From assembly GCA_019828595.1 (NCBI GenBank), contig JAHQRK010000012.1, positions 2,294,001-2,358,000 on the forward strand: a stretch of DNA of 64,000 nucleotides, given 5' to 3'. The translations under genes were made by a program, and so were the position numbers. This document shows positions 1 through 11,047 of this stretch, in pieces. The notes beneath the pieces were generated by a model. The model was not told where the DNA came from, ran no database searches, and worked only from the letters and a program-made list of their open reading frames with translations. Position 1 is the stretch's first letter, and every line of letters starts with the position of its first letter. Origin of the DNA: Aphanomyces cochlioides. Its lineage: Eukaryota > Oomycota > Saprolegniomycetes > Saprolegniales > Verrucalvaceae.

Positions 1-1544
1 TTGCGGCGCTTGCACTTGCCATGGACCATGTCGTCCGTATACTTCCAAACTTTAGGCTTGAACTCATAGCAGGCCATGTTGTTGTTTTGGTTGATGAAGT
101 CAGGAAGACGCTCCCCGGCAATCCATTGCTCCTTCATAATGTCCATGATATCAGGCTCGACCACACGGCCAATCATGCATTCACGAATAACAGCTTCATC
201 GAATGGCACAGGAATGTTCTCAAGCGAGTGGACGCGGCCCAAAAGTAAAATGTCGTCGAACGTTGCGTTGGAGTTAAGTGTCACTTCGGCAATCAAGCTG
301 CCACGGCATTTGCCCCACATAAAATCATGCTGCTTCAAGTCATCAATCTTGATTTGAGAGTAATCACCAAACACTTTGCAAGATGGAAAGCATTGCAAGT
401 TGCGACGGCCATTGCGCCAGTACTTGTTCTTCAAACTAGTCTTTACCTTGATGACTGCTTCTTGGGTTTGAGAAGGCATGGATGGGTTTGTTGGAGGCAT
501 ATGGTGGCTCATGGACGACGACGAAGAAGACATATGGGGAACCACCGATGTGGAGTGGTGGCTTCGCGATTCAATGTACTCATTGTGGTATGACTGAGGG
601 ATCTCTTTCTTTGTGGTCGTTTGCTGAGGGGCAGCAGGTGGGGGCATGCTTCCCATGTTTCCATTGTGGTGGCTGTCCATGAGGGCCGAGTACGAATGTG
701 GGTTGTGTGGTGGAGGTTGGGGTGGTCCATTGTTGTTTGCGTAAGGAGGTGGTTGATGGTAAAGCGGGTGCAAGTTGTTGTGGTTCATGTTGGAGTGGAG
801 TTCTGGGATGCCGTAATGCGATGGAGGACGAGAATCGTGATCGGAATGGGCATGGGAGTGGGGCATGTAGTGGTTGTACGATGGCACTTCCTTGATATGT
901 CCATTGGAACGATCTATAGAGTTGTGGTCTCGGCGCGAATCGTATCCGTGGTCGTCGTAGGAGTTTGATTCGTGGTATTGCTGCTGTTGCTGCATACCCG
1001 ACAAGAGACTGCCGTAGCGCATCTGGTGTTGCGGTTGTTGTGGCGGAGCGTGGTGGTTCTTGTCATTCGGCGGGGGTCCGTTTAGTCGATTGCCTCCATT
1101 TCGTCCACCATAGCGATCATCAAAGACACCGGTGGCTTCGATTTCTTCATAGTTGAACGGAAGTGGATCGGCGACAAACTCTTCTCCATTCCCGCTACCA
1201 TTATGCATGTTATGGTTGCCATGTTGTGGGGCCGATTGATTGCCGTTGTTCATATGATGATGGGGAAGGTGTCCGGAAGGTCCATGGGATTTGTTCATCG
1301 AATTGAGTGGCAATTGGCGCGCGCCGGGGTGTCCATTATTCGGCGGTCCCGCGTGCGAATGCGACGACATGTTTTGCGGCTGCTGCACGTTGCTTTGAGG
1401 TCCTTGCTGGGAGTACTGCTGCTGCTGCGAGTAGAGGTGTTGAAGCGTCAATCCTGTGGTCATAGCAAGAGATGGACTCGCTTCAGATGCCGTGGGACGT
1501 CCAACTCCTCGATTTCCAAATGCAAAATGAGGATTCTCAGCCAT
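1..1544 (-). CDS. Gln/His/Asn-rich protein with conserved C-terminal domain, 3' end off window
   Basis: A single open frame runs from ATG at 1544 to the left edge (514 codons, no stop), so the C-terminus is missing. Residues 1-330 or so are low complexity, rich in Gln, His, Asn, Pro and Ser (Gln runs near residue 40, many His pairs). After that comes an ordered-looking segment beginning near the motif KYWRNGRRNLQCFPSCKVFG and continuing to the edge with hydrophobic/acidic alternation. I do not recognise this domain. The layout (disordered Gln/His-rich N-terminus, compact C-terminal domain) is common in transcription or RNA regulators, but that is only an analogy. The start was chosen as the first ATG of the frame (MAENPHFAF). 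Confidence 0.75.
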   Translation of the reverse strand, partial: MAENPHFAFGNRGVGRPTASEASPSLAMTTGLTLQHLYSQQQQYSQQGPQSNVQQPQNMSSHSHAGPPNNGHPGARQLPLNSMNKSHGPSGHLPHHHMNNGNQSAPQHGNHNMHNGSGNGEEFVADPLPFNYEEIEATGVFDDRYGGRNGGNRLNGPPPNDKNHHAPPQQPQHQMRYGSLLSGMQQQQQYHESNSYDDHGYDSRRDHNSIDRSNGHIKEVPSYNHYMPHSHAHSDHDSRPPSHYGIPELHSNMNHNNLHPLYHQPPPYANNNGPPQPPPHNPHSYSALMDSHHNGNMGSMPPPAAPQQTTTKKEIPQSYHNEYIESRSHHSTSVVPHMSSSSSSMSHHMPPTNPSMPSQTQEAVIKVKTSLKNKYWRNGRRNLQCFPSCKVFGDYSQIKIDDLKQHDFMWGKCRGSLIAEVTLNSNATFDDILLLGRVHSLENIPVPFDEAVIRECMIGRVVEPDIMDIMKEQWIAGERLPDFINQNNNMACYEFKPKVWKYTDDMVHGKCKRR

Positions 1545-2972
1545 GCCACTCCACTCAATCCAACACTGTATACAAATTTCAAGTCAAAACTTGTCAACCG
1601 CGGGAATATCCCACGTTATTTAAATCCACGCCTGTCCTGTATAGTATTATTTCCATTCCAAACTGTCATTTTTTTAATTTGTTACAAAGTTCAAGATATT
1701 TTATTAAATAATTCATGAATTCTTCATCCGACGTTGAAAAAATACCAAATATTTTTTTGCACATCTGCTGACGAACAGTTGGATCAGATTTTTCCTCTCC
1801 CGTTGCAGTCGCCATCTTGGGATATACTGAAATCAAGTCAAATCTGGATTGCCGTCACAATGCCAATTGAGGCGGGGAGCATCGGCAGCGCCAAGGAACG
1901 CCGCGCATCTAGGCGGCAAGGACGACGTTTGTAGGGAAAGAAGCGGTGAATCTTGGCTGAAGATGAGAGGACTAGCTCTAGGACTGAAAGAAAAAGAGCA
2001 AGACGCGTGCGAAGAGGCGAATCTGTCGAGGAGATAGGGGCTGCACCTTTACATCCTCGTCGAGATGGTCGTATGTGGGCAACTTGTTGAAGCGGAGCAT
2101 GAGACTATACAGTTGCCTTTGACTCCAGCTGCCCTTGGAGTTGTTACCTATGATAAACCGAATGAAAGTGTAATCCACGCGGCCGACAACTTGTTGCACA
2201 TCCCTGCACTTTCCATGGCGAAATCAATGACAAGGACGTTCTTTCGCCGATGCTTCCTCGGTCTGGTCGCGTGAAAATGGAGCTTCGTCGAGACCGAGTC
2301 AAGACAAGTCGAAAGCGAAGGTGACAACTTGTCAAAGACTACAGTACGCTTAGCTTTCTGCTGCTCCATGCGGCGCGCGGAAACCAAGTGGCGACCCCGA
2401 CACCGTCTGGACCGTGAGCTGTTAATTTTCTTGATGCAATTCATTCACTGGTCGTCGTCTCTGGCTGACGACACTCGCCATCGGTGACATCCATTTCTTT
2501 ACCGGCCTTGTCGACGCGTCAGTCGAGTAAACGAAGGGTTTGAACCTCGAGGAGTCGACACGTCTGTGGAGCTCGCGTCGAGATGAGAAGAGAGATATTC
2601 TGTGTGGCGTCGGCGTGTGGAGTTGTGAGGAGGATGGTGTTGCCGCTCTCTTGACTAATCAGGCGACAGTGGATCGAAGATTCGATTGTTGACAGATCGC
2701 ACAAACGCGGCACACAGCAGGTCGGTCTTGTGAGGCACGTCAGTGACGCCCCGCGGCTTCCTCGGCCGGCGTGAAATTTCCTCATGCGCCGATCGTGACT
2801 TGGAGGACTCACATACACTGCATCGTACTGAACGACTTTCTCATCACGAGCTTGATCCAACGGTCATGTTGAGACAGAAGACTACAGAGCTGTACGAGGG
2901 TTCCGAGAGTTGCCCGACATCGCGACATGGCTCCTGCTGTTGCTGTCACAACGTTGTACTTTCATTGCCACA
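1545..2972. other. Stretch without a confident gene; possible spliced minus-strand exons
   Basis: The first ~190 bases are AT-rich and probably hold the promoter of the minus-strand gene at 1544. On the minus strand, about 2200-2050 encodes a plausible peptide (contains FIRFIIGNNSKGSWSQRQLY) followed by a good intron: donor at 2046, pyrimidine-rich acceptor ending at 1984. I could not connect it to a full gene. A minus ORF of 113 codons (2519-2860) has no recognisable features. I would not annotate a protein here without transcripts. Confidence 0.4.
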
Positions 2973-3407
2973 ATGCAGCATGCGCATCACTTTGGTCTGC
3001 GCGGTAACAACTCCGCACCCGCGGCACGATCAAACCCACTCGCACTTGCTTCCGGTGGACTGATATACGCAGCCGTCTCCGCAGATTCGCAACCTTCAAC
3101 ACCCCCGGCAAAGTTCGACACATCAACTCTGGAAATTACACAGCGCCTCTCAGATATCGTGCATCGCGCCAAGTCGCAAAGGAAGCACTGCGATTCTCAT
3201 CAACTTGGTCAAGTTCATGGTGTGAATAACCTGCCATCGTGGGACTCAACGTCAGAACGTCTCAGTCAAGGCTGTGTTGGTGTCACCAACACAGACAAGC
3301 GTCCTCATCACCGCCGCCATCGTACCGAGATTGGCATTCCGCTCGCGCTCTCTTTCCTAGTCATCCTTGCGCTGTTCATGAGATCACTGTGTCCAGAAAG
3401 TACATGA
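2973..3407 (+). CDS. Hypothetical protein with one C-terminal membrane segment
   Basis: The open frame from ATG 2973 encodes 144 residues. It is Ser/Thr/His-rich with a basic stretch (RPHHRRHR) immediately before a hydrophobic segment (IGIPLALSFLVILALFM) close to the C-terminus, the arrangement of a tail-anchored membrane protein. The frame is open 63 nt further upstream to an ATG at 2910, so the start is uncertain. No family is recognised. It could be a chance ORF; the organised C-terminus and the lack of any competing gene on either strand favour it weakly. Confidence 0.4.
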   Translation: MQHAHHFGLRGNNSAPAARSNPLALASGGLIYAAVSADSQPSTPPAKFDTSTLEITQRLSDIVHRAKSQRKHCDSHQLGQVHGVNNLPSWDSTSERLSQGCVGVTNTDKRPHHRRHRTEIGIPLALSFLVILALFMRSLCPEST

Positions 3408-3654
3408 GCCAAGGCACAACTGGTCATTCACAAGGTGGGTGCATCTTGCATCTGCACGACATCATGCCATCTTCACGGGAGTCTCCAAGTGAAGCAAATG
3501 GACGGCGCGACTCTCCATTACACATTCCATCGCTCAGGTGTGTCGTTTCTCGAGCGACGACAAGCAGAAACGCGAAAAGTCATGGACGCAGCAGTGATCA
3601 TATCCACCTCCATCTTGCGACCTTTCAAAAGCGCATTCGATCTTCCACCGCCCG

Positions 3655-3687
3655 TTATCCGGATTTTCTGGATTATCCGGATAATCC
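3655..3687. promoter_or_regulatory. CCGGAT palindrome cluster upstream of the L1-domain gene
   Basis: TTATCCGGATTT (3655-3666) is followed by a perfect 18-bp palindrome, GGATTATCCGGATAATCC, at 3670-3687. The pair ends 86 bp before the start codon at 3773. The 14-bp core ATTATCCGGATAAT recurs exactly at 5333 and with small changes at five other non-coding places in this window. Confidence 0.6.
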
Positions 3688-3772
3688 CTGATTGGTTGAT
3701 TCCATCATTGCGTGAACCAACCACTCGAGCAGCTCATTTTTGGCTTCAACCACCACCAGCTTGACATCCGCG

Positions 3773-5124
3773 ATGGAACCGCAATTGGACGCTGAGCAAG
3801 TGAGAAAGGCCGTCGTGGCCTTGAAGCAGTTCATTCAGAAGAAGAAGAGCCAGAACTCCAAGCAAGCTCTCGTGGAAGACAACCAAGTCATCCAAATTAT
3901 CTTTACACGCAACACAGTCCCAGCGAAGGAATCACTCAAACCAGTTCCAATGTATGTTTCATTGCGAGTCAACCTGTCTTGCTCATGCTTGATCTCTTTA
4001 GTGCATTGCCAAACAATATTCGAGGTGATGGCGAAGTGTGCTTGTTTGTCAAAGATTCCGACAAGGATCGGATCAAAGCGCATCTCAAGAATGACCCGAT
4101 CCCAGGATTGACAAAAGTCATGCCCGTCAAGAAGTTGAAGAAGAACTTCTCGCAATTCAAAGACAAGCGTGAACTCAAAGCAGCATACGATCTCTTCTTG
4201 GCAGATGATCGTATTTTACCATACCTTAAGTCCCTCTTGGGCAAGACATTCTTTGATGCCAAGAAGCAACCAACCACTGTCAATGTGACCGGCAAGAAGA
4301 ACATCAGTGATCACATCCGTCGAGTCCTTGCTGGCACGGAAATGTTTATTTCTCCAGGACCTTGCTTCAATGTTAAAATCGCACATGACGGCATGGACAA
4401 TGAAAAGATTATCGAAAACATCATCGAAGGTACCAAGAACATCGTCGAGCATGTCCCAAAGAAATGGAAGAACATCAAATCGATCAACATCAAGACTTCC
4501 GACTCCGTTGCTTTGCCCATCTACAACTCTTTACCAAACTCATCCAAGTTGCCCACAGACACCAAGAAGCGCAAGGTGGAAGAAGCATCCCCTGCCGAGG
4601 AACAGCCAGCCAAGAAGGCTAAAACTGAAGAGAAAAAGGCTAAAGTGGTAGCCAAACCAGCGACCACCAAGGCTGCTGAAAAAGCCGACAAGGTCGAGAA
4701 AAAGGTTGCGCCTGCCAAGAAGGAGGGTGCTGATGCAAAGAAACCAGTTGCACCCAAGAAGGAACAAAATGCTGCCAAGAAAGGCACACCTGCCGCCAAA
4801 GAATCCACCACAGTCAAGAAGGAAAAGTCTACACCTGCCGAGGCGGCGCCCGCGGTGAAGAAAGAAAAGACCACTCCGACTAAGGAATCCAAGAAGGCTG
4901 CTTCGCCCGCTACCAAGGAGTCCACTCCTTCCAAGAAGGAAGTCACCAAGAAGGCTGCTTCGCCCGCTACCAAGGAGTCCACTCCTTCCAAGAGTGAAAA
5001 ATCGCCTGCAAAGAAGGCCGCTTCACCCAAGGACAAGGCGGCTGTTAAAAAGGAGAAAACCACCCCCACAAAGAAGGAAACACCCACCAAGAGCCCCGCA
5101 AAGAAGGGAAAAAAATCAACGTAA
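3773..5124 (+). CDS. Ribosomal protein L1-domain protein, nucleolar (RSL1D1/Utp30/Cic1 family)
   Basis: Two exons, 3773-3951 and 4002-5124 (50-nt intron), give 433 residues. The join restores PVPIALPNNI, the typical L1-fold strand. Residues 1-245 or so are the L1 domain, including the FISPGPCFNVKIAHDGM segment and the VPKKWKNIKSINIKTSDSVALPIY C-terminal strand. The rest is a Lys/Ala/Pro/Ser tail resembling a histone-H1 tail, with SPAKK and TPTK motifs, expected to be disordered and nucleolar. In animals and yeast this family acts in 60S ribosome biogenesis and nucleolar stress rather than as the true ribosomal L1. The upstream frame is closed or lacks ATG, so ATG 3773 is the natural start. 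The tail carries an exact 45-nt duplication (4891-4935 and 4948-4992). Confidence 0.88.
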
Positions 5125-5332
5125 TAGACACATTGGTTGAATATAGAAGTATAGTTGCTAAGTGAGCTCTTGATGGATTTACATAGCAGCAGAGAGAGTC
5201 CTCCGTGACGTTCGGCCTCATCTTTGTACCAAAAGAAAAGTAGCATTTTGAGACAAAAAGTGTCATTTTGGAATAAAACTATATTCTTGACATTAAAATA
5301 TCACTATTTTGAATTGATGGTTTCGATTTTCC

Positions 5333-5372
5333 ATTATCCGGATAATCCAAATTGAAATTGAAATTCCGGATA
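5333..5372. promoter_or_regulatory. CCGGAT palindrome cluster upstream of the RING gene
   Basis: ATTATCCGGATAAT at 5333-5346, followed 20 nt later by TTCCGGATA. It lies 78 bp upstream of the start codon at 5424, in the 299-bp gap after the L1-domain gene. The same 14-mer occurs at 3672. Confidence 0.6.
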
Positions 5373-5423
5373 CTGAAATTTATATCTCGTTTGGCGCCGA
5401 CCGAATAGTCGAGACCAGCAGAC

Positions 5424-7496
5424 ATGGACGACGACGACTGCTATGGATTTGGTTCATACGAAGAAATCTTCTCCCGACCAGCGAGAACTAGTCCAAATAG
5501 AGCAGCGTCTGCATTTCTTTTGTCTCCAAGCAAAGCCGACGCGCGGTCTGCGTCGTATGACGTCGAAGTGGGAACGTATCTCATGGACAATGGATTCTTC
5601 GTATTGGAAACGGACATTACTTTTTCCAAGAACAATGCACTGTTTCACGGACGTCATATTGGACTGAAGATCAAACGAAGTGGAAAGCTCCTGAATTTCA
5701 ATTTTCCCCGACAGAGTCCGATCAAAGGATCCTCAGCGACCGCAAAGACTATGTGTGTAGACTCAAATTCAAGAACCCATGCTCTCGGAGATTTATACAT
5801 GGACAAGAAAGAATTATTCTGGCATCCCATGAGGCATTCAGATACGTCTCAGACGTCAACGGGCCAAGTCTATGGCTCAGATCGATACAGTTTACGTATT
5901 GATCGCAAGGCCATCAAAGACATTGCACCAACCAAAGTCCAAAACGTTGTCCTGGCCCTCTCCATTACACTTGCTACTATCGACGTGTGCTTTGAATTTT
6001 CTTTCATGCCTGGTCCATATCACAAGAGTTCCAATCGGGATGAGCTTCTGTCGTTGTTGATGGACACACCACTGACAGATAATGCACCAACTCCAGATGA
6101 AATCGCCGCAGTTTTTGACGACGCTCATCCTGCTCAAAGCAATACTGACGAAAAGAAACAAGTTGTAAAATCTCCACGACGGACTCAACGACATCCTGGA
6201 TGGAAGAATGAGCGGGATCAAGCTATTCGTTCATACCTGTCAATGGATCCCCAGAGCTCAAAAGCAATGAAGCTAGCCAAACAAGTACATTATTTGACGT
6301 TTACATTGCTTACGTCACGTCATCTAGATCGAAGATGAGTTTAATTACCCCATCGGACCAACCTCAACCATCAAGCAATCTTTCCTCGACGACAAGGACT
6401 ATAGGTAACAGGCCGCAGTGCCGTCTTGCTTACCATTTCTTGCAGACAAGAGCAAGTGTCCACTCTGTCACGAGTCATGGATGACATGAAGGCAGCGTGG
6501 AAGCGGAATGACGAGGCCATAGACAAACTCTTGTCCGTCTCGTGCTCCAAAAATGACGAAGATGATCTTGTCTACCACGACACAATGACAAAGAGAGGAA
6601 TTTCACCCAAAGAGTATGAACTCCGATACACCAAGCACATTACCGAGACTCCGATCATCTTGAACGGGGATCATGGCTCTGCGTCCAGGATCGTGTTCAG
6701 TCGAACGAGTGCAATCATTGACAGTGATTTTATACCTGCGCGGCGTTTTGGTAAGCTCATTTTGTCTCAAACTTGCTTATTTGGAGTAGAACTTCCATCT
6801 GTGCCATTATCTCTCTCAGGTCAGGCCAAGTTCGAAGCAGAACACGAGCGGGAAATGTTTATGGAAGAGATTCATGCTTCCAAGCAAAATCTATGGCAGG
6901 AACTTGCCAAGCTGACCCAAATGCACTTTGAAAAAATTCAATCCATCCGAGTAAGCAACTTTGGCATTTGTTTGCCTCAAAAGACATCGATGTCTAGGTA
7001 AATTATGCTCGCCGAATGGAAGAGCTCGTTCTTGCCGCCAAGAATGATCAGAGTGCGAAGCCATCAAGAGAGAAGACATCGAGAAGGAGAAGCATGGTGC
7101 CAGTTCAGCTCGATGACTTAAAAGAGAATCGCGGCAACACGGACAAGAAACGCAAGAATGGATCTGGTACATCCCAATCACAACTGAAAGTTCTCAAGCT
7201 TGTACAGGAGACGATGAAAAGCAGAAACGACAGTCGAGGCGGCAAAGCGTACTCTTGCAGCCGCTGGAAGAGTCCAAGAGCGACGATGAGTCCAATCTGT
7301 GCAATTTGTGCTTTGTTTCGCCTTGTACTTTGGGTAAGTACAAGGCTGCCACTCTCGATATTCATTTGTCATAGTGCTTCAGCCATGTCTTCACAGTGTC
7401 TGCGATAAATGCTGGTCGAAACTGAGCCAAGGGAAGACAGACAGTGCAGAATGCCCTTGGGATAGACAAGCAGTCGTGCCAAAGCGCATTGGATGA
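5424..7496 (+). CDS. RING-finger protein with long coiled-coil region
   Basis: Seven exons: 5424-6284, 6328-6404, 6446-6750, 6820-6950, 6998-7166, 7208-7333, 7375-7496; all joins keep phase and give 596 residues. The N-terminal ~250 residues (YDVEVGTYLMDNGFFVLETD onward) form a folded-looking region I do not recognise. Residues ~310-480 are charged and probably coiled coil (MEEIHASKQNLWQELAKL). The extreme C-terminus is a RING finger spanning the last intron: CNLC, then QPCLHSVCDKC, then ECPWD. The eighth zinc ligand is Asp instead of Cys, an allowed variant. Inference: an E3 ubiquitin ligase; no substrate can be named. The stop is 22 bp from the stop of the convergent UNG gene. Confidence 0.8.
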
Positions 7497-7518
7497 GTAT
7501 ATTAAGAAAGCTTACAAC

Positions 7519-8486
7519 TTACACAGTCCAGTCAATGGGTGTTTTCCCGCTCTTTGTCAAGTACTCGTTGGCTCTCGAGAAACACTTCGACCCGATGAAG
7601 GGCTCATTCGTCTTGGTGGCTCCCAAAGGCGATGGATGGGAACTGGTTATTATGGAGTGCTTCGTACGGGATATCAATGCACCTTTGTCCTGCCACAGCA
7701 AGCTTTAAGATTGTTTGGCGAGACGAAATATACCTGTGCTGGTTTTCCCCAGAGCAGAAAGACAACGCCAGTCGCGTGCTCATTCACGAGCCGAATTACT
7801 GCATCGGTGAAGGTCTCCCAACCCTGCTTCTTGTGCGAGTTTGCCTCAGATGCACGCACTGTCAGCACAGTATTCAGCAGAAGCACGCCTTGATTGCACC
7901 ATGACAGCAGGCTTCCATGCGAAGGCTTTGGGATGCCAACGTCACTGCATGCCTCCTTGTATATATTCTTCAAACTTGGGGGTGGAGGAACTCCGCGTTG
8001 GACAGAAAAGCAAAGGCCGTGCGCCTAGTTCATTTCAGTCCAGCAATATATATTTGAATGCTAGGTTACCTGTCCGGGTCCATGGTATGGATCTTGTCCG
8101 ATGATAACAACTTTAATATCGTCAAAGGGACACAAGTTGAGCGCTGCGAATATGTCGGCTTTCGGTGGATATATCGTTGCATTTTTCCTACATGATGGGA
8201 TAACACGATCAACAGTAGCACCACCAACATACTTTTGCTCGCGTACGAGGAATGCTTCAAGCTGCTTGAAGTACGACTTCTTGAATTCTGGTGCGAGAAG
8301 ATCTTTCCACTTTGGCTCTGTCAAGAGCATGAAGAGGCTCGCTGAGCTCTCCGAGACTGTATTGGGTTCTTTGTTTTCACTTAAAGAACTTTCCACCTTT
8401 GTCTTCTTCTTGGGCTCTTCTTCAGTTTCCACAGCGTGTCGCTTGGCCGGTCGATCCGACGAGAAGAAGTTGCGGATATCACTCAT
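7519..8486 (-). CDS. UNG: Uracil-DNA glycosylase, family 1
   Basis: Three exons on the minus strand, 8486-8070, 8024-7734 and 7689-7519, give 292 residues. The water-activating loop [10 protein letters not shown] (Asp132) lies exactly at the first exon end. The DNA-intercalation loop HPSPL (His254) is in exon 3, and the C-terminus [16 protein letters not shown] is classical. The enzyme removes uracil from DNA to start base-excision repair. The N-terminus (MSDIRNFF, then a Lys-rich PKKKTK stretch) resembles the PCNA-binding and nuclear-targeting tail of nuclear UNG2, without the usual Gln of a PIP box. That suggests a nuclear form. Confidence 0.95.
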
Positions 8487-8547
8487 TAGGACAAGCTGGT
8501 GTGCGCGGGAGATTTCAAAGTGTCAAACCCGCGCAAATTACCCAATC

Positions 8548-8585
8548 ATACGGATAAAGTAGATTTTACCGATTATCCGGATGAT
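8548..8585. promoter_or_regulatory. CCGGAT palindrome cluster upstream of UNG
   Basis: Contains ATACGGATAA and ATTATCCGGATGAT (8572-8585), one or two mismatches from the element at 3672 and 5333. It lies 60-100 bp upstream of the UNG start (8486, minus strand). Confidence 0.55.
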
Positions 8586-8926
8586 ATGATAGACACTGTT
8601 TTGTGAAGTACGTATTCCATGAGATGGTCGGTCGAAGTCCATGAGCTCATGGTAGACTTCACGGCCGTTGATGGGCAGAAAGAATGAAGTAGAGAATGGA
8701 GAGATGACATCAGTGGCGATATGCACTGGTTTCTTAGGCTTTTGGGTGAGTCATTTGCGGTGGACAGCCACCTGAGATGGCGTATGCATCATTGCATCAT
8801 GGGTGAGTCCATATTGCAAAACAGCATACTAGTATTGCAAGGCAGGGCAGTTACCGTGCAATGGTTTGTCTCGCCGTCCTAGCTACCGATTGAGACTTTC
8901 TCGACGATGGAGCAAAGGCAAGCATA
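8586..8926. other. Intergenic, no gene seen
   Basis: Lies between the UNG promoter element and the end of the HECT inverted repeat. Two short copies of GGGTGAGTC (8754 and 8800 region) are visible. The ORFs present are short and lack family features. Confidence 0.5.
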
Positions 8927-10387
8927 TATACAATGTGGTGTTTCATATGTCAAATAATTACAATTCATCACGGACAAGCCCAGGATTACTCGATCGTGAA
9001 GCCCGTCACTTCCATCTTGATCACCATGTTGAGCGCCGTCTCAAGGTCTTTCTTCGTCGCATACATGGGCAAATCCAGACGATTAAAGCACGTATGTGCA
9101 CGTGGATACAGACACTCCTCCTTGCGAATGCCTTGGATCGCAAACAAACAGATACGACCGTCGTTCATCGTCAGCGTCTTGAAACCCTGCACGGGGACGC
9201 GAGCCGACCCAGTGGTAAATTGAAGCAGTCGCGCTCGCTGCTCTGTTGAAAAGTCTTCCACCACTTGCCAAAACCATTCAATCACTTGCGGCTCACACTC
9301 GCCAATGTACGTCGTGTGCGCCTTCCAGTCGTCCACATTCACATCGGGAATACCGCACATGAGCAACTCCAGCTCTTGGTGATCAAACACTGACAACATT
9401 TCCAACGGAATGACGCTGTAAATACCCTTGATCAACGACGCCAGCTGAGGTGAAATGCTCGTCATCATGATCCACTTGAAGCGAAGATAAATGTACTCGT
9501 CCTTGTTCTCGTCCGTGACTGCAATGTGGCGCCCATTCGGACACAGATCAATCGTCAATGGCTCCTTGTCGTACTGGGCCACATTCACACTACACTCATC
9601 GTCGTCAACATCAACAGATCCAAGACACATCGACTGCTTACCTAAAGTCCAGACAGAGAGACTCGACGCCTTTGTTCTGCTTGAGCCACTTGAGATTGTT
9701 GTACAACTCGACATCCACAAACTCCAAATCCGAAAACGTGATCGGAATCCCAAGGATGTGTTTGTACATGGGCAACGTCAAGTGTGCATCAATCAGCATG
9801 CCTTCAAACAGTGCCCGGCCCAAGAAGCGACCGATGGCTTGGAAATACTACACACACACGTCATGAGCACCACCATGTCCACGAATCGATCCTACCATGA
9901 GATGGTCTTCGCTTGCTTCGTTCGACGTCGGACGAATCATAAACGCATTGTCCATGCAAGCCGAAAACAAACCCGTGCGCTCGTCAAAGATCTCCTCCGT
10001 CATCAGCGTGAACCATTCACGCTCCAGACCACCAGCATCCACACCAGGCTCGTTCAAAAACTTGATGCGGAGAGACTGATGCAGTTGATCTTGCGACGCC
10101 CACAGCAATTGTTCGCACGAGTTGTGGAGCAGATTCGCCCGATCGATTTCCAAAAGCATGTGGCCGTACTCCCACGGCACTTCCATCGTCGAGGTATACT
10201 GCACAAACCACGCGTGTTTTTGTTGGAACGTCAGTTGAGACACTTCCTTGAGATCACTTGACGAAAAGAGCGTCGAGTTGGTTGTCTGGAAGGCACGCTG
10301 GCCTTCTGCGACTTCGAAAGACATGCGGCCGTCGGGATGATGTGGCGTCATGACCAGTTTGCTCACGTAGCCTACACTGGCGACACT
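8927..10387. repeat. Inverted repeat arm A (HECT catalytic region)
   Basis: This 1461-bp block matches 18714-20174 in reverse orientation; position x here pairs with 29101 minus x. Translations of several frames on both strands are the same in the two arms, so the DNA is identical or nearly so, including both introns and 59 bp beyond the stop codon. Identity stops abruptly at both ends: within the linker before the HECT domain and shortly after the gene. Confidence 0.92.
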
Positions 10388-11047
10388 TCCAACTGAACTC
10401 ACACTTGAAATGGAGTCACGTAACATGGGAAGCTCATCGTCGCCAGAACGCTGATCCTTTTGAACGATGATGCGTTTTAGGACTTTGTGGTCGAGGACGT
10501 TGCGATTGCGTCCCCATACGATATCTCCTGTTTGGACATCGAGGTTCCGGACCCAGTCATGTCTTCGCCGTGCTCCCTTCTGACGAATGCTGAGACTGTT
10601 AAGACGAAGTTTTGCAAACGTGCGATTCTTCTTGACTGTTCGAGGTGTTGAATCGTTCATGAGGACGAAGTTGGATGGTGATTTCGTTGGATCCTTGCCG
10701 TCTTCGTTGACTGATCCACGTTTGGCTTGGGCTCGACCATATAGTGTAAAATCTCGCTCAGTGCCACAAAGGATACAAGTCTTGTGGCCGTCATAGTTTT
10801 TAAAGTCACACACATCGCATGCCCAGAGATTATCCAGAGCTTGATCGCTCGCAATGACGTCCTGTCGAAAAAGCTGTTCCTGGTTCGCTTGTTGTTGCGC
10901 TAGCAGTTGGGCTTCGAGGCGTCGCTTGAAGAAGAAATTGTAGAGACCGCACGAGATAAACATGATGAGGATAGAGGCGTAAAAGAAGAAGTTGGCGTTG
11001 GGATTGTCGCCATTTTGCTGGAGGTGGCGTCGGATCAGCGTCGCCAT
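8986..11047 (-). CDS. Membrane-anchored RanBP2-zinc-finger HECT E3 ubiquitin ligase, copy A
   Basis: Three exons, 11047-9896, 9847-9642 and 9589-8986, give 653 residues. An N-terminal hydrophobic segment (FFFYASILIMFISCGLYNFFF) predicts a membrane anchor. Next comes a RanBP2-type zinc finger (WACDVCDF with CILCG), which often binds ubiquitin or RNA, then a Ser-rich linker, then a complete HECT domain of ~350 residues. The catalytic cysteine is in HTCFNRLDLP (Cys620), the canonical HECT active site. It should accept ubiquitin as a thioester and pass it to substrates at a membrane. Its N-terminal third is roughly two-thirds identical to copy B, while the catalytic part appears identical, pointing to gene conversion. 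Confidence 0.9.

Noticed and set aside
4521..5246. 241-codon antisense frame over the Lys-rich tail of the L1-domain gene
   Set aside because: The composition (Phe, Leu, Ser, Ala runs) is simply the complement of AAG/GCC-rich codons. The plus-strand gene is well supported.
9491..10261. 256-codon open frame antisense to HECT copy A (and its twin at 18840-19610)
   Set aside because: It lies opposite a clear HECT domain and has no protein-like features. It is present twice only because the underlying DNA is duplicated.
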